NCBI RefSeq assembly: GCF_963677195.1
Contig: NZ_OY781918.1
Coordinates: 4,328,923-4,392,922 of the forward strand
Source of the DNA: an uncultured Marinifilum sp.
Lineage (GTDB): Bacteria; Bacteroidota; Bacteroidia; Bacteroidales; Marinifilaceae
Direction of reading: 5' to 3'
Length of the DNA stretch: 64,000 nucleotides
The translations under genes and the position numbers were made by a program. Each line of letters begins with the position of its first letter. Positions within the stretch are counted from its first letter, which is position 1. Positions 18,724-28,491 of the stretch are shown here, in pieces. The notes under the pieces are model-generated. The model saw only the letters and a list, made by a program, of their open reading frames with translations, searched no databases and was not told the origin of the DNA.

Positions 18724-18737
18724 CGTGTGCGTAAACG
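18724..18737. promoter_or_regulatory. LacI-type operator 2 of kdgK-eda
   Basis: CGTGTGCGTAAACG is a weaker copy of the core (two mismatches to dyad symmetry), centred 87 bp after operator 1. A further dyad, GAAAACGTTTC, lies between the two near 18696-18706 and could be an additional weak site. Confidence 0.65.
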
Positions 18738-18831
18738 TAATTTTTATAGAAAAATTTTAATGCAAGAAATAAGCGATAAAATCGTGAATAAATATTTCAA
18801 TTTTTAATCATAACGAAACAATATTATAAAG

Positions 18832-19869
18832 ATGAACAAAGTTGTAACTTTCGGTGAAATCATGTTAAGACTTGCAACTCCGGGATATGCAAGATTTTCT
18901 CAGGTAGATAATTTTAATGCAACCTATGGTGGTGGAGAAGCTAACGTAGCTGTTTCTTTGGCTAACTATGGCTTAAATGTTGATTTTGTAAGTCGTTTAC
19001 CTAAAAATGATATAGGACGTGCTTGTATGATGGACCTAAGAAAATATGGTGTTAATATCGATAACATTGTTTGGGGAGGTGATCGTTTAGGAATTTATTT
19101 TTTGGAGACTGGTGCTGTAAGCCGTGGTAGTAAAGTTGTTTATGATAGAGCTCATTCTGCAATTTCTGAAATAGAATCGGGAATGATCGATTGGGATAAA
19201 GTATTTGAAGGTGCAACATGGTTCCACTGGACAGGAATTACTCCAGCAATTTCGCAAGGAGCTGCTGATGTTTGTTTAGAAGCTATTAAAGAGGCCAATA
19301 AAAGAGGAATTACTGTATCAACAGATTTGAACTACAGAAAAAATCTTTGGAAATATGGTAAAACTGCCGATCAAGTTATGCCTGAATTGGTTGCTGGTTG
19401 CGATGTGATTTTAGGTAACGAAGAAGATGCAGAAAAAGTTTTAGGTATTAAACCAGAAGGTGTTGATGTAACAGGAGGACACGTAGATGCTGAGGCATAT
19501 CTTTCTGTATCTCAACAAATAATGAAGCAATTTCCTCGTTGTAAAAAAGTAATTACGACTTTACGTGGATCAATTAATGCCAATCACAACTCATGGACTG
19601 GTGTTCTTTACGATGGAGAAACTTTATTTAAAGCAAACAATACTTACCAAATTACTCACATTGTTGATCGTGTTGGTGGTGGTGATTCATTTATGGGTGG
19701 ATTAATTTACGGATTAATTACATGGCCAAAAAATGATCAAAAAGCATTAAACTTCGCAGTTGCTGCATCATGCTTAAAACACACCGTTTATGGCGATTAC
19801 AACCAAGTAACTGTTGATGAAGTTGAAAAACTAATGGACGGTGATGCTTCTGGTCGTGTAGCACGATAA
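18832..19869 (+). CDS. kdgK: 2-keto-3-deoxygluconate kinase (PfkB family)
   Basis: This 345-residue sugar kinase phosphorylates KDG to KDPG. It shows the PfkB N-terminal glycine cluster (YGGGEANVAVSLANYG), LGNEEDAEKVLG, and the C-terminal signature DRVGGGDSFMGGLIYG with the catalytic aspartate. The N-terminus VVTFGEIMLRLATPGYARFSQ is characteristic of Bacteroidota KDG kinases. It is paired with the KDPG aldolase gene 101 bases downstream and carries the same operators as the uxaC operon, so the two operons form one regulon. Confidence 0.95.
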   Translation: MNKVVTFGEIMLRLATPGYARFSQVDNFNATYGGGEANVAVSLANYGLNVDFVSRLPKNDIGRACMMDLRKYGVNIDNIVWGGDRLGIYFLETGAVSRGSKVVYDRAHSAISEIESGMIDWDKVFEGATWFHWTGITPAISQGAADVCLEAIKEANKRGITVSTDLNYRKNLWKYGKTADQVMPELVAGCDVILGNEEDAEKVLGIKPEGVDVTGGHVDAEAYLSVSQQIMKQFPRCKKVITTLRGSINANHNSWTGVLYDGETLFKANNTYQITHIVDRVGGGDSFMGGLIYGLITWPKNDQKALNFAVAASCLKHTVYGDYNQVTVDEVEKLMDGDASGRVAR

Positions 19870-19970
19870 GTAATTGGATTTAATTAATAACAAACAGGTA
19901 AAATAAGAGGTGTAAAAGTGCAATATGTTTCTAATATCTCATTTTTTATCATCTCATATCATAAAAAACA

Positions 19971-20642
19971 ATGGCTAGATTTTCAAGAATAGAAGTAGCA
20001 TTAAAAATGAAAGAAACAGGAATGATTCCTGTTTTCTTCAACTCAGATATTGAAGTTTGCAAAAACATAGTAAAAGCATGCTATAGTGGTGGTGCTCGCT
20101 TATTCGAATTTGTAAACCGTGGTGATTTTGCTCACGAAGTTTTCGCAGAATTAAATAAATGGGCTGCCAAAGAATGTCCTGAAATGATGTTGGGTGTAGG
20201 ATCGGTAATTGATGCAGGTACAACTTCATTATACCTTCAATTGGGAGCGAACTTTGTGGTTTCGCCAATTTTAAATGCCGAAATGGCAAAAGTGTGTAAC
20301 CGCAGAAAAGTAGCATGGTCGCCAGGATGTGGTTCATTAACAGAAATTTCTTACGCAGAAGAATTAGGTGCTGAGGTTGTTAAAATTTTCCCTGGAGCAC
20401 AAGTTGGTGGTCCAGAATTCGTGAAAGCGGCAAAAGGTCCTTTCCCATGGTCATCAATTATGCCAACTGGTGGTGTTAAGCCCGAACGCGAAAATTTAAC
20501 TGCTTGGTTTAAGGCTGGTGTTCATTGTGTAGGAATGGGTTCTCAACTTATGATTAAAAAGTCAGACGGCTCATTCGATTATGAAGCAATTGAAAAGGCA
20601 ACAGCAAATGCAATTTCAATTATTAAAGAAATCAGACAATAA
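19971..20642 (+). CDS. eda: KDPG/KHG aldolase
   Basis: This 223-residue class I aldolase splits KDPG into pyruvate and glyceraldehyde-3-phosphate. The Schiff-base lysine is in VVKIFPGAQ (K138), the general-base region is FEFVNRGD (E46) and the phosphate-binding end is PTGGV with GVHCVGMGS. The sequence SPGCGSLTEI replaces the more common PGVMTPTE motif, as in other Bacteroidota members. It completes the pathway from glucuronate. A hairpin and then a strong terminator follow. Confidence 0.96.
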   Translation: MARFSRIEVALKMKETGMIPVFFNSDIEVCKNIVKACYSGGARLFEFVNRGDFAHEVFAELNKWAAKECPEMMLGVGSVIDAGTTSLYLQLGANFVVSPILNAEMAKVCNRRKVAWSPGCGSLTEISYAEELGAEVVKIFPGAQVGGPEFVKAAKGPFPWSSIMPTGGVKPERENLTAWFKAGVHCVGMGSQLMIKKSDGSFDYEAIEKATANAISIIKEIRQ

Positions 20643-20756
20643 TAAACAGATTATACTGCTTAAAGAATTACTGTGTTTATTTAAAATAAATGATAAACAT
20701 ATTGTAAAATTAGCTTTTTAAGTTTCAATTATATAATTAGTCAAGCTTAGTGTGAT

Positions 20757-20803
20757 AATAAGGCAAAACGGATTCGAACACAATCACCTCGTCCGTTTTG
20801 TCT
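20757..20803 (+). other. Hairpin downstream of eda
   Basis: AAGGCAAAACGGA and TCCGTTTTGTCTT form a stem of about 13 pairs including a G-T wobble, with a loop of about 20 bases. No proper T-tract follows, so termination is uncertain. The loop contains TTCGAACAC, an operator half-site, probably by chance. Confidence 0.55.
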
Positions 20804-20910
20804 TATCACCATTAAGAACACAGTAAACTTTCAAAAAATTAGTAATCTTTAATTTTGTGATAAAATTGATTATAATTTTATTTCATAATTGTAACAATTA
20901 GGTTAGCGCA

Positions 20911-20943
20911 AAAGGAAAGAGTTTTCTCTTTCCTTTATTTTTT
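20911..20943 (+). terminator. Strong intrinsic terminator upstream of the second LacI gene
   Basis: The eleven-base-pair stem AAAGGAAAGAG / CTCTTTCCTTT with a TTTT loop is followed by ATTTTTTT. It isolates the kdgK-eda operon from the regulator gene at 21069. Confidence 0.9.
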
Positions 20944-21068
20944 AAATATGAGTAATACCAATAGTTTTTAACAATACTATTTGTTTTTTACTTAATTAAA
21001 AATGCAACTTTAAGTTTACCGGCTTTATTCCTTTCTCTCAAAATTGGAAATGAAATTTTAATGATAAA

Positions 21069-22121
21069 ATGGTAAAAGCAAAAATTCGTATAAAAGATAT
21101 AGCTGAGCAAGCTGGTGTTTCGGTAGGAACTGTAGACCGTGTTCTTCATAACAGAGGAGAAGTTGCATTAGAAACAAAAAAGAAAATTTTAGAAATTGCA
21201 AAAAATAACAATTACCAACCCAACCTAATTGCCCGAGCTTTAACTTCGAAAAAACAATGCGTTTTTGCTGCCTTACTTCCTACTCCAACCGAGGAAGACA
21301 TTTTCTGGCGAAAACCTCTCGATGGCATAAGTGAAGCTGCAGCTGAACTGGCACAGTTTCAGGTTAAAGTTGAGAAATTTTTCTTTACACATTACGACGA
21401 AGCCGATTTCATTAAACAAACAAAAGATATACTTAAATTACAACCCTCAGGTGTTGTATTCCCTCCAATATTCAAGAAAGAAAGTCTGGATTTTATTAAA
21501 AAACTAGAAAAAAAAGATATTCCCTATGTGTTTCTTGAGGCTAAAATAAATGAGTGCAACTATTTAGCTTATGTAGGCTGTGATGGTGTTCACGGAGGAA
21601 GAGTTGCAGCAAATATTGTAGACTGTAGTATACCTGAAAATAATGACATTTTAATCATTAATCTGGCCAAAGACCTTGAAAATGTACATCATTTAAATAA
21701 TCGTACTCAGGGATTTTTAAGCTATTTCATGGAACACGGACGAAATAAAGGACTCAAAATCAACATTGAAATTCCGTCATCCAAATCAATCATAATCAAA
21801 GAAAAACTCGATAAGGTTCTATCAAAAAATAAAAATATTAAAGCCATTTTTATAACTGGATCAAAAGTTTATAAAATTGCAGAATACCTGATAAAAAACA
21901 AGCTAGAAAATATTGTTTTGGTAGGCTTCGATCCTATCGAGCAAAATATTAAATACCTGAACAAAGGCGTTATCAAATATTTAATTGGTCAGCACCCTTA
22001 CCAACAAGGATTTAAATCGGTAAAAAAACTGTTTGAACACGTAATGCTCCACAATTCTATTTCCCGAGATGAAATATTACCCGTAGACATTATCAACAGA
22101 GAAAGTTATAAGCTGTACTAA
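21069..22121 (+). CDS. LacI-family transcriptional regulator, copy 2
   Basis: This 350-residue regulator is closely similar to the copy from 17310 along its whole length. The DNA-binding part is nearly identical (IRIKDIAEQAGVSVGTVDRV, YQPNLIARAL), so both probably see the same operator core, while the effector domain differs in the pocket region (IFITGSKVY, IINLAKDLENVHHL). It has its own transcription unit behind a terminator and is convergent with the glycosidase gene that ends 24 bases away. It may respond to a different intermediate, or the pair may form heterodimers; both ideas are inference. Confidence 0.92.
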   Translation: MVKAKIRIKDIAEQAGVSVGTVDRVLHNRGEVALETKKKILEIAKNNNYQPNLIARALTSKKQCVFAALLPTPTEEDIFWRKPLDGISEAAAELAQFQVKVEKFFFTHYDEADFIKQTKDILKLQPSGVVFPPIFKKESLDFIKKLEKKDIPYVFLEAKINECNYLAYVGCDGVHGGRVAANIVDCSIPENNDILIINLAKDLENVHHLNNRTQGFLSYFMEHGRNKGLKINIEIPSSKSIIIKEKLDKVLSKNKNIKAIFITGSKVYKIAEYLIKNKLENIVLVGFDPIEQNIKYLNKGVIKYLIGQHPYQQGFKSVKKLFEHVMLHNSISRDEILPVDIINRESYKLY

Positions 22122-22145
22122 GAATATAAAAAGAGCTCAATTGCA

Positions 22146-24167
22146 TTAAAATTGAAGCCTAATGTGAGCTCCTTCTTTCACATTTTTATTCAGGAGAATT
22201 GCACCATTACTTTTTACAACTTTCACATTTATTTGATCTTTCTTTCTACGAATCTGAATATCAAAATCCTCACCAAAAGCTTTAATCTTTTTCATTGACA
22301 TCTCATTCCAGGCAGCAGGCAATCTCGGAGTCAATTCAAAACTCTTTAAACCTTTGGGAACAATACCGAATAATCCTTCGGTAAACACACGGCAATACAA
22401 AGCACTTTCCGCCGATAAATGAGCCATATTTCCTTCCGGATAAGCTTCCACCACATACGGTACTCGATCTCCAAGTAACCTTTTCTCTGAAAACTGAACC
22501 AACTTTTCCAATGACTTTTCGATTTCTCCTGCAATTAAAGTTCCTCGCAATGCATACAAAGTTCCTCTGTCCCAAAATATTTTAGAGATCTCTTCATTCT
22601 CACTGTTCTTCTCAACATGAACTCCATTATCGGTCCAAAGCCTTTCGAATAAAGCCTCAATGGTTGCACTTTTTCGTTTGTTTATACCAACAACCAATGG
22701 CAAGCAAATCCAATGTCGTAAATGCCTATGTTCCTTGTAATACTTATAGGTATCCAAACCTTCAATATTTGCTCCAAAATAGTTTTCTATTGCCAGATAT
22801 AAACTTTGCGATTGCTTTCTGTATTTACGAATTATAGCATTCGATTTCTTTAACGATTTTGCCAAATCAACAGTATAGTTAAGTGCTCCGTAATATAATG
22901 AGGAAGTAGACAAATTCGCATTTCCTGTTTCAATTCTGCCTTCCATTTCATCCGATTCAGACAAAACAACTCCTTCTGCATTCAACTGTCGATTACAATA
23001 TTCCAAACACCATTCGATAAGTGGCCAAAGTTCTTTCGCTGTTTTTTCATCACCAGCTGCCAGTGCGTAATGAGTAGCTCCGTAAGCAATCATTGCAGCA
23101 TCTCCTCTGTCGAGTATAAATTCTTTTACCAAACCTTCAATTTCGAACGAATAGCGAATTGCAGCATACTCAGGATTTATTTCCTTGGCAAAAGCCCGAA
23201 AAACATTCATGGCCGACTCATTTCCTATATCATATCCCAAATATGGAAAAAATGGATTGATATACTCAGCCTGATCGTTCGCCCATATTCCCACATAATA
23301 TCTGCCTCCTCCAGGAGAATGAATCAATCCCAATTCCGATTCAAAAATACTTTCAGATGCACGAATTTTAGAAAACTCAAATAGCGTATTTAGAACCTTA
23401 TTGGGTGTTTCCAATTGTAAAGACTCTTTCATCTCAGCAAGAAAATCAAGTCTCTTTTTCAATGTATTCGATACATCTTTATCAGAATAATTCTCTCCTT
23501 CTTTTTTAGCCATGAGCTTTATAGAAAAACTAATTTTTTCCTTTGGCTTTAGCTCGAAATAATTCGGAGCATCCGAAACAATTCTTCTGGAATATTTTCC
23601 TTTGGCACCAAAATCTTCATAATTCAATTCGGTATTAGCAGAATTTATTTGCACAACCGAATCTGATACATTCTGAATTGTCCACATTTCCACAAATAGT
23701 CTTTCGTCTGTTGATGGAAATAGCGAACGAGTTAGCTCCAATCCACTTTTCGAAGCTTTGTGCTTAAAATTTAGCAAACCATTTATAGAAACCTCTTGCA
23801 ATGCACCTGGCACAAACTGTATGTTATTGATATATAACTTAGGTAATATTTTATCGGAATATTCATCCTGAAGGTATGCACGATAATCATGAAACCATGA
23901 ATCTGTTTCACTTTTAAATTGATGGAGTTGAGGAAAAAAGATTTCGCGATTTAATTCCAGTTTACCTTCCTTATCAATTGAATAGCTTACAATTCCTGCA
24001 ACTCGCTTACCCGACATTTCAATATTATCGGAATAAGGTAAATTTTCAGTATTTGACAAATCTAATTGAATCTCATTTCTGCTGTAAATATTCCACTTTT
24101 TCTCTATCTGAGCATTCAAATCAATGGTATAAACTAAAGCAAGCAGACTAATAATTATTCTAAACAT
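22146..24167 (-). CDS. Secreted six-hairpin glycosidase-like protein
   Basis: This 673-residue exported protein has a signal peptide (hydrophobic IIISLLALVYTI, cleavage near LNAQ). The central and C-terminal parts have the pattern of (alpha/alpha)6-barrel glycosidases: YYVGIWANDQAEYINPFFPY, a run of helices with GDAAMIAYGATHYALAAGD, ESDEMEGRIETGNANLST, and HLSAESALYCRVFTEGLFG. The N-terminal about 230 residues look like a beta-sandwich domain. Acidic residues in WANDQAE and ESDEMEG are catalytic candidates. The exact family is not determined. It begins 12 bases after the partner glycosidase gene, so both are one operon and likely act on one glycan in the periplasm or at the surface. Confidence 0.75.
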   Translation of the reverse strand: MFRIIISLLALVYTIDLNAQIEKKWNIYSRNEIQLDLSNTENLPYSDNIEMSGKRVAGIVSYSIDKEGKLELNREIFFPQLHQFKSETDSWFHDYRAYLQDEYSDKILPKLYINNIQFVPGALQEVSINGLLNFKHKASKSGLELTRSLFPSTDERLFVEMWTIQNVSDSVVQINSANTELNYEDFGAKGKYSRRIVSDAPNYFELKPKEKISFSIKLMAKKEGENYSDKDVSNTLKKRLDFLAEMKESLQLETPNKVLNTLFEFSKIRASESIFESELGLIHSPGGGRYYVGIWANDQAEYINPFFPYLGYDIGNESAMNVFRAFAKEINPEYAAIRYSFEIEGLVKEFILDRGDAAMIAYGATHYALAAGDEKTAKELWPLIEWCLEYCNRQLNAEGVVLSESDEMEGRIETGNANLSTSSLYYGALNYTVDLAKSLKKSNAIIRKYRKQSQSLYLAIENYFGANIEGLDTYKYYKEHRHLRHWICLPLVVGINKRKSATIEALFERLWTDNGVHVEKNSENEEISKIFWDRGTLYALRGTLIAGEIEKSLEKLVQFSEKRLLGDRVPYVVEAYPEGNMAHLSAESALYCRVFTEGLFGIVPKGLKSFELTPRLPAAWNEMSMKKIKAFGEDFDIQIRRKKDQINVKVVKSNGAILLNKNVKEGAHIRLQF

Positions 24168-24179
24168 TTGTAAATCGTT

Positions 24180-25490
24180 TTATTCAATTTCCAATAACAT
24201 CCATTCATCTTCAACAAGTCCGGCCAAAATATTTTGTACACAAAGATTCCAGCTTATAAAACCAACAAACTTCCCATTCTCATCAACATGTGTATCGGCT
24301 GGCGCAAGAGGTGCACCAGTGTCAGCATGATAATTTTCGTGCATGCTTTCGTATTTTTTAATATCCGCCAACAATAATTTTCCAAGTGTTGCCGCCTGCC
24401 ACTGCAAAGCAGTTTCGAATCCATAATTTTTTAATCCTATTGAATAGATATAGTTGGCAATTGGCCAAACAGGTCCCTGCCAATTCGAGAAAGGAACAAT
24501 AATATTTTTGTTATTGTAATCAGGATCAGATTTCGATAAAGAACGCAAGCCATATTTGGCTTTCATACAATCAGGATTCAACAGGTAACGATTAATCATC
24601 TCGCTGCCATCTTTCTGGTTGAGAATATTTTCCATTAATGGCACAAAGCATGAATAGCTCACACGCTTATAATGCTTTCCCGTTTCCCGGTCAACATTAT
24701 AAAACATTTTATCTTCCTTGTTCCACAGATAGGTGATCATCGCCTTTTTAATTTGCTCTGCTTTATTTTTCAGCATTGTTGCATCATCATTATACCCCAA
24801 TTGTTCTGCAATTTCTGCTTGTGCAATAATCTCGCGCAATTGAAAAGTACTGGCATCGCAAGCCAAAAATGATCGCTTATCCTCTTTCCAGAAGTAATTC
24901 ATTGCCGGATTATTATCTGCACCACTTTGCATGGCATTGTCCCAATAGTAAAGTCCATAAATAGTGTCTAGCTGAGTTTGATCGCGATAAGCAAGAACTT
25001 TCATCAAAGCCTGATAATGCTCTTTTACCCACGAAAAATCATTCATTCCCTTCGATGCGAAATACACTCCCTGAGAAAGAAAGGGTTTCATGGCAAACTT
25101 GCCAAAAATAGGACGTGGCCCTTTGGTTGTTGCACAACCCGATACATATCCATCTCTATCAATTCCTTCAATCAGGTTTAAGGCCCAATATTTTAAATAT
25201 TCAGGCTTGCCCTGACTCACAAAATGATTTCCCATAAAAAAACCATCCCAATCCCACATTTGTTTGTAAAAGCCTGCTGGTATCAGGTATGGATATTTCA
25301 GATATCCTTCGGCAGGTTGGATTACATTGGGACTTAATTTCTTGAATTCAACTTTTACTTCGTTGTAGATTTGAAGCAATGAATCCTGACTAATTTGATT
25401 TACTTGTTTTGGTAGTTTCTCTTTAGGGTTTGGCGTATTGCAAGCAAACAAAAACACTAGCAATAGTAGTGCAGATAATCCTTGTGTCAT
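24180..25490 (-). CDS. Lipoprotein (alpha/alpha)6 glycosidase, GH37/GH63-like (MGH1-type)
   Basis: The ATG at 25490 opens a lipoprotein signal (MTQGLSALLLLVFLFAC); an upstream ATG in frame would add 22 residues without a signal and is not used. The mature protein has blocks shared by trehalase-like and glucosidase-like (alpha/alpha)6 enzymes: KQMWDWDGFFMGNHF near the start, WQGPVWPIANY and MHENYHADTGAPLAPADTH, with an aspartate in WDWD and a glutamate in MHENY in the usual catalytic places. It would hydrolyse an alpha-linked oligosaccharide; the substrate is not known. First gene of a two-gene operon with the glycosidase from 22146. Confidence 0.8.
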   Translation of the reverse strand: MTQGLSALLLLVFLFACNTPNPKEKLPKQVNQISQDSLLQIYNEVKVEFKKLSPNVIQPAEGYLKYPYLIPAGFYKQMWDWDGFFMGNHFVSQGKPEYLKYWALNLIEGIDRDGYVSGCATTKGPRPIFGKFAMKPFLSQGVYFASKGMNDFSWVKEHYQALMKVLAYRDQTQLDTIYGLYYWDNAMQSGADNNPAMNYFWKEDKRSFLACDASTFQLREIIAQAEIAEQLGYNDDATMLKNKAEQIKKAMITYLWNKEDKMFYNVDRETGKHYKRVSYSCFVPLMENILNQKDGSEMINRYLLNPDCMKAKYGLRSLSKSDPDYNNKNIIVPFSNWQGPVWPIANYIYSIGLKNYGFETALQWQAATLGKLLLADIKKYESMHENYHADTGAPLAPADTHVDENGKFVGFISWNLCVQNILAGLVEDEWMLLEIE

Positions 25491-25753
25491 TTTGGGTAGA
25501 TTAATTTGTGGTTTGTGAAGACTAAGATAATTATAATTAGGTTTCAAGCCTGTCAAAAAAAAAAAAAACCATCCAAAATGATGGCTAAAAATCTAAAAAC
25601 ACTTCCTCTCAAAATATCAAAGATGATAAAACACAATGTAGAACTACAAAACATTGGTGCATTTATCCTGCTATTAAGAATCTAAAATGGATGAATGGAA
25701 AGTTTTTTGTGATTTTTAACATCTTGAAACTCTTTTGATGCTGACAGAAACTA

Positions 25754-25787
25754 ATAAAAAAAGCAAGTCCCATTACAGAACTTGCTC
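25754..25787 (-). terminator. Intrinsic terminator of module C redox genes
   Basis: On the minus strand the stem AGCAAGT / ACTTGCT is followed by seven thymines. It lies about 20 bases after the stop codon at 25810. Confidence 0.8.
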
Positions 25788-25809
25788 TTCAACTTATAAA
25801 ACTCAACAA

Positions 25810-27018
25810 TTACAGCTTATCAATAGCTGCTTTCAGGTTCGAAACAGATGGATGAGTATTGTTCCCTCCCGCTTTTCCGTTTTCGTTAAAGAAAATATCA
25901 AAAGCTTTTGCAGCATTTTCTTTATCCTTCTTATGCAAGTACAACTTTGCCAACATGATATTTCCCATGATGATACCATTTTCTTTATCAGCTGCGAAAT
26001 TTTCAGCTATTGAGATAAAATCATCTACAATCTTTTCGGATGCGGCTAATTTTGGAGTGTGTAAAATCTCATCGCAAATACCATTGTAATTGTATATGTA
26101 ACCTCTTTCACCTTTTAATGCTTCTGCATCTTTAATCTTTGCATCGTACCATTTTTGCAATTGATTGTTCTCAATATAAAAAGCATAGGCAAATCTGTTC
26201 TTCACATCATCTAATCCTTGCAGAGTAAATTGCTTGTTGCATTTTTCAACTTCAGCATTCAAGTCTACTAAACTTTTACACTTGGTAGCATACAGTCCCA
26301 AATGCTGATAAATAGCACCTACAAACAAAGATCCATAAGTATAATCATCAGTCATTTCTTTTACCTGATCCTTATTCTCTAACAGATAGTTGAATTCTTT
26401 AGAACCATAAGGATAATTTGCCGAAGAAATTACATAGAACTGCTCTTTGTTCATGTATTTTTCAAGAGAAGTTTGCTTAATGATTTCTCTTGACACTTTG
26501 GCCATACTTTCTTTATCATGCTGAGCTTTCACAGCTTTTAAGTAGGTCATTAAGAATTTCAAATCTCTGTTACCACTTTCATATTTGGCTTTCAAAGTGC
26601 CAATTCTCATAGATGGATCCAATGCAGCCTTTCCACCTTTAATTAGGTCTTCGGCTGGCATCCCTCCTACCAATTTGTGAACAGCATTTCCGTTCGCATC
26701 AATAAAAAGTAGAGTTGGGTAAGAGCGAACACCATACTTTGTTGCCAACGCAATGCCTTCACCCTTTTCACAATCCATTTTTACATTTACAAAATTTTTA
26801 TTGTAAAAATCACCTACCTCTTTTTGCGGAAAAATATTCTTCGACAAATGTTTGCACGGCCCACACCAAGTTGTGTAACAATCCATGAAGATCAACTTGT
26901 TTTCCTTTTTCGCTTTTGCCAAAGCTTCCTTAAAAGTTCCATGTTCGAACTCAATTCCTTGTGCGAATAGGCCACTGCACATCAATGTGGCTACTAGTAA
27001 TACTAAAATCTTTTTCAT
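25810..27018 (-). CDS. Secreted thioredoxin-fold protein with helical C-terminal half
   Basis: This 402-residue protein has a cleavable signal peptide (cleavage near LFAQ, residue 19-20). A thioredoxin-like domain covers about residues 22-130, with active site WCGPC at 51-55 and the cis-proline in RSYPTLLFID near 101. The remaining 260 residues are helical and may form TPR-like repeats. No lipobox, so it is probably periplasmic. It is the last gene of module C, 13 bases after a paralog with the same layout. Its start (GIEFEHGTFKEALAKAK) is shared by three other proteins in this window. A thiol-disulfide oxidoreductase or chaperone role is expected; its partner is unknown. Confidence 0.88.
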   Translation of the reverse strand: MKKILVLLVATLMCSGLFAQGIEFEHGTFKEALAKAKKENKLIFMDCYTTWCGPCKHLSKNIFPQKEVGDFYNKNFVNVKMDCEKGEGIALATKYGVRSYPTLLFIDANGNAVHKLVGGMPAEDLIKGGKAALDPSMRIGTLKAKYESGNRDLKFLMTYLKAVKAQHDKESMAKVSREIIKQTSLEKYMNKEQFYVISSANYPYGSKEFNYLLENKDQVKEMTDDYTYGSLFVGAIYQHLGLYATKCKSLVDLNAEVEKCNKQFTLQGLDDVKNRFAYAFYIENNQLQKWYDAKIKDAEALKGERGYIYNYNGICDEILHTPKLAASEKIVDDFISIAENFAADKENGIIMGNIMLAKLYLHKKDKENAAKAFDIFFNENGKAGGNNTHPSVSNLKAAIDKL

Positions 27019-27031
27019 CTTTTCTCTTATT

Positions 27032-28441
27032 TTATTTTGCTTGATTTACGTACTGCTTAAGTGAATTTACATAGCCTTTTTCCATATCATTTTTAGCCAT
27101 CTTTTCAAGTTTCACCAAGGCCTGCTTAAGCTCATCTTTCTTTCCGTTTGCATCCAAAGCCGAAACCAGAATCGTATTATTGGTAAACGAATCATCAGAT
27201 TTCAATGCTTCTTTAATCCATTCTTCTGCTTTTTTCGCTGCCTCTGGAATTTGATTTATTTCGCCACCAACAAAGGCTCTGGCACAATTTGCCAAGACAT
27301 TAGCCCTATTCGAGGAAGCATTAATTTCCTTCTCAGCTTTTGGCAATTCTTCCTTGGCTAGTTTTGTTGCTTCTTCGGTCTTTCCTTGTTTCATCAAAAT
27401 ATTGATATACTTAGAACGCCAGGTAACATTATTCTCCAATTCAAGTCCTTTTTTGCACCATTTTTCTGCACATTTCAATTCGTCCGGAATATCAGCAGGA
27501 TTTTTTTGGTAAAGCATTATATCGATATAGTGATTGATTTCCCAAGCTGTTGCATAATTCTCTACATGGCTATCCGCAACTTCACGAAAATCTTTATTCT
27601 CCCAATCTTTTCCCAGGGCAGTAGTTAAATAGTTGGTAATATGCTTACGAAGCGATTCATCAACCATTTTACTTGCTTCTCTTAATTTATCAGCTACTTG
27701 AGCCCCTTCAGAATTTACTCTCTTCACAAGATTCATTTTGAAAACCGTAAAAATGGCCAGGTCAATATCAGCCTTACTCGCATACTTCTCGTACTTTGCC
27801 TTGTTTTTCACGAAATATTCGAAGGCAGGCAAGTTATAATCATCCAGATATTTTGAAACAATCACAAATACAATCCTGGAATTCCATTTTTCAACACCTA
27901 ATTCGTTCAAATATTCAGCAATTACCTTTCCGTAATCCTGATTGGCTTCTTTTAAGGCAGATATATAGGCCAAAACGGTTTTCTCGTCGCGTTTACCTTC
28001 TTTGTACAACTTTTCCAGACTCGATAATTGTTTGGTAGGATCCTTAGCTGTTTTTGCCATAGCAATAAATTCTTCGCTGCTTTTTCCGCCAACCGATTTA
28101 TACACAAGTTCTCCATCGCCATTTATAAACAGTAAAGTAGGAAATGCCTTAACTTCATACTCTTTAGCGAAAGTTACCCCTTCACCTTTTTCAGCATCTA
28201 TCTTCATTGAAATGAAATTAGCATTCATATATTCAGCTACTTTTGCATCTTTGAATACAGTTGCTGCCATACGCATGCATGGTCCACACCAATCGGTAAA
28301 TACATCCACAAAAATTAATTTGTTTTCTGCTTTGGCTTTGGCTTTAGCCTCTGCCCAGCTTCCATGTTCAAAATTGATACCTTGAGAAAAAACACTACTA
28401 CTTATGAGCAATGCTATTAATATTCCGAATATTCTTTTCAT
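27032..28441 (-). CDS. Secreted thioredoxin-fold protein with helical C-terminal half
   Basis: This 469-residue paralog of the protein from 25810 has a signal peptide ending near VFSQ, active site WCGPC at 51-55 and cis-proline in KAFPTLLFI near 101. The C-terminal about 330 residues are charged and helical, with a repeat-like stretch (ANCARAFVGGEINQIPEAA, then KKAEEWIKEALKSDD). It follows a 480-base gap that carries a structured repeat element and, near its start, an ATTCACC motif and an AGGTTAATTA direct repeat, so it probably has its own promoter. It is co-transcribed with the gene from 25810. Confidence 0.88.
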   Translation of the reverse strand: MKRIFGILIALLISSSVFSQGINFEHGSWAEAKAKAKAENKLIFVDVFTDWCGPCMRMAATVFKDAKVAEYMNANFISMKIDAEKGEGVTFAKEYEVKAFPTLLFINGDGELVYKSVGGKSSEEFIAMAKTAKDPTKQLSSLEKLYKEGKRDEKTVLAYISALKEANQDYGKVIAEYLNELGVEKWNSRIVFVIVSKYLDDYNLPAFEYFVKNKAKYEKYASKADIDLAIFTVFKMNLVKRVNSEGAQVADKLREASKMVDESLRKHITNYLTTALGKDWENKDFREVADSHVENYATAWEINHYIDIMLYQKNPADIPDELKCAEKWCKKGLELENNVTWRSKYINILMKQGKTEEATKLAKEELPKAEKEINASSNRANVLANCARAFVGGEINQIPEAAKKAEEWIKEALKSDDSFTNNTILVSALDANGKKDELKQALVKLEKMAKNDMEKGYVNSLKQYVNQAK

Positions 28442-28491
28442 CAGATTCTATTTAAAATTAAACTTGTTTCTACTTAGAAAACATCTGATAA

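Noticed and set aside
25680..25705. ATTCATCC on the minus strand upstream of the glycosidase operon as a module promoter
   Set aside because: The bases 16 positions downstream (TAGCAG) do not fit the second box, and the site is about 200 bases from the start codon.
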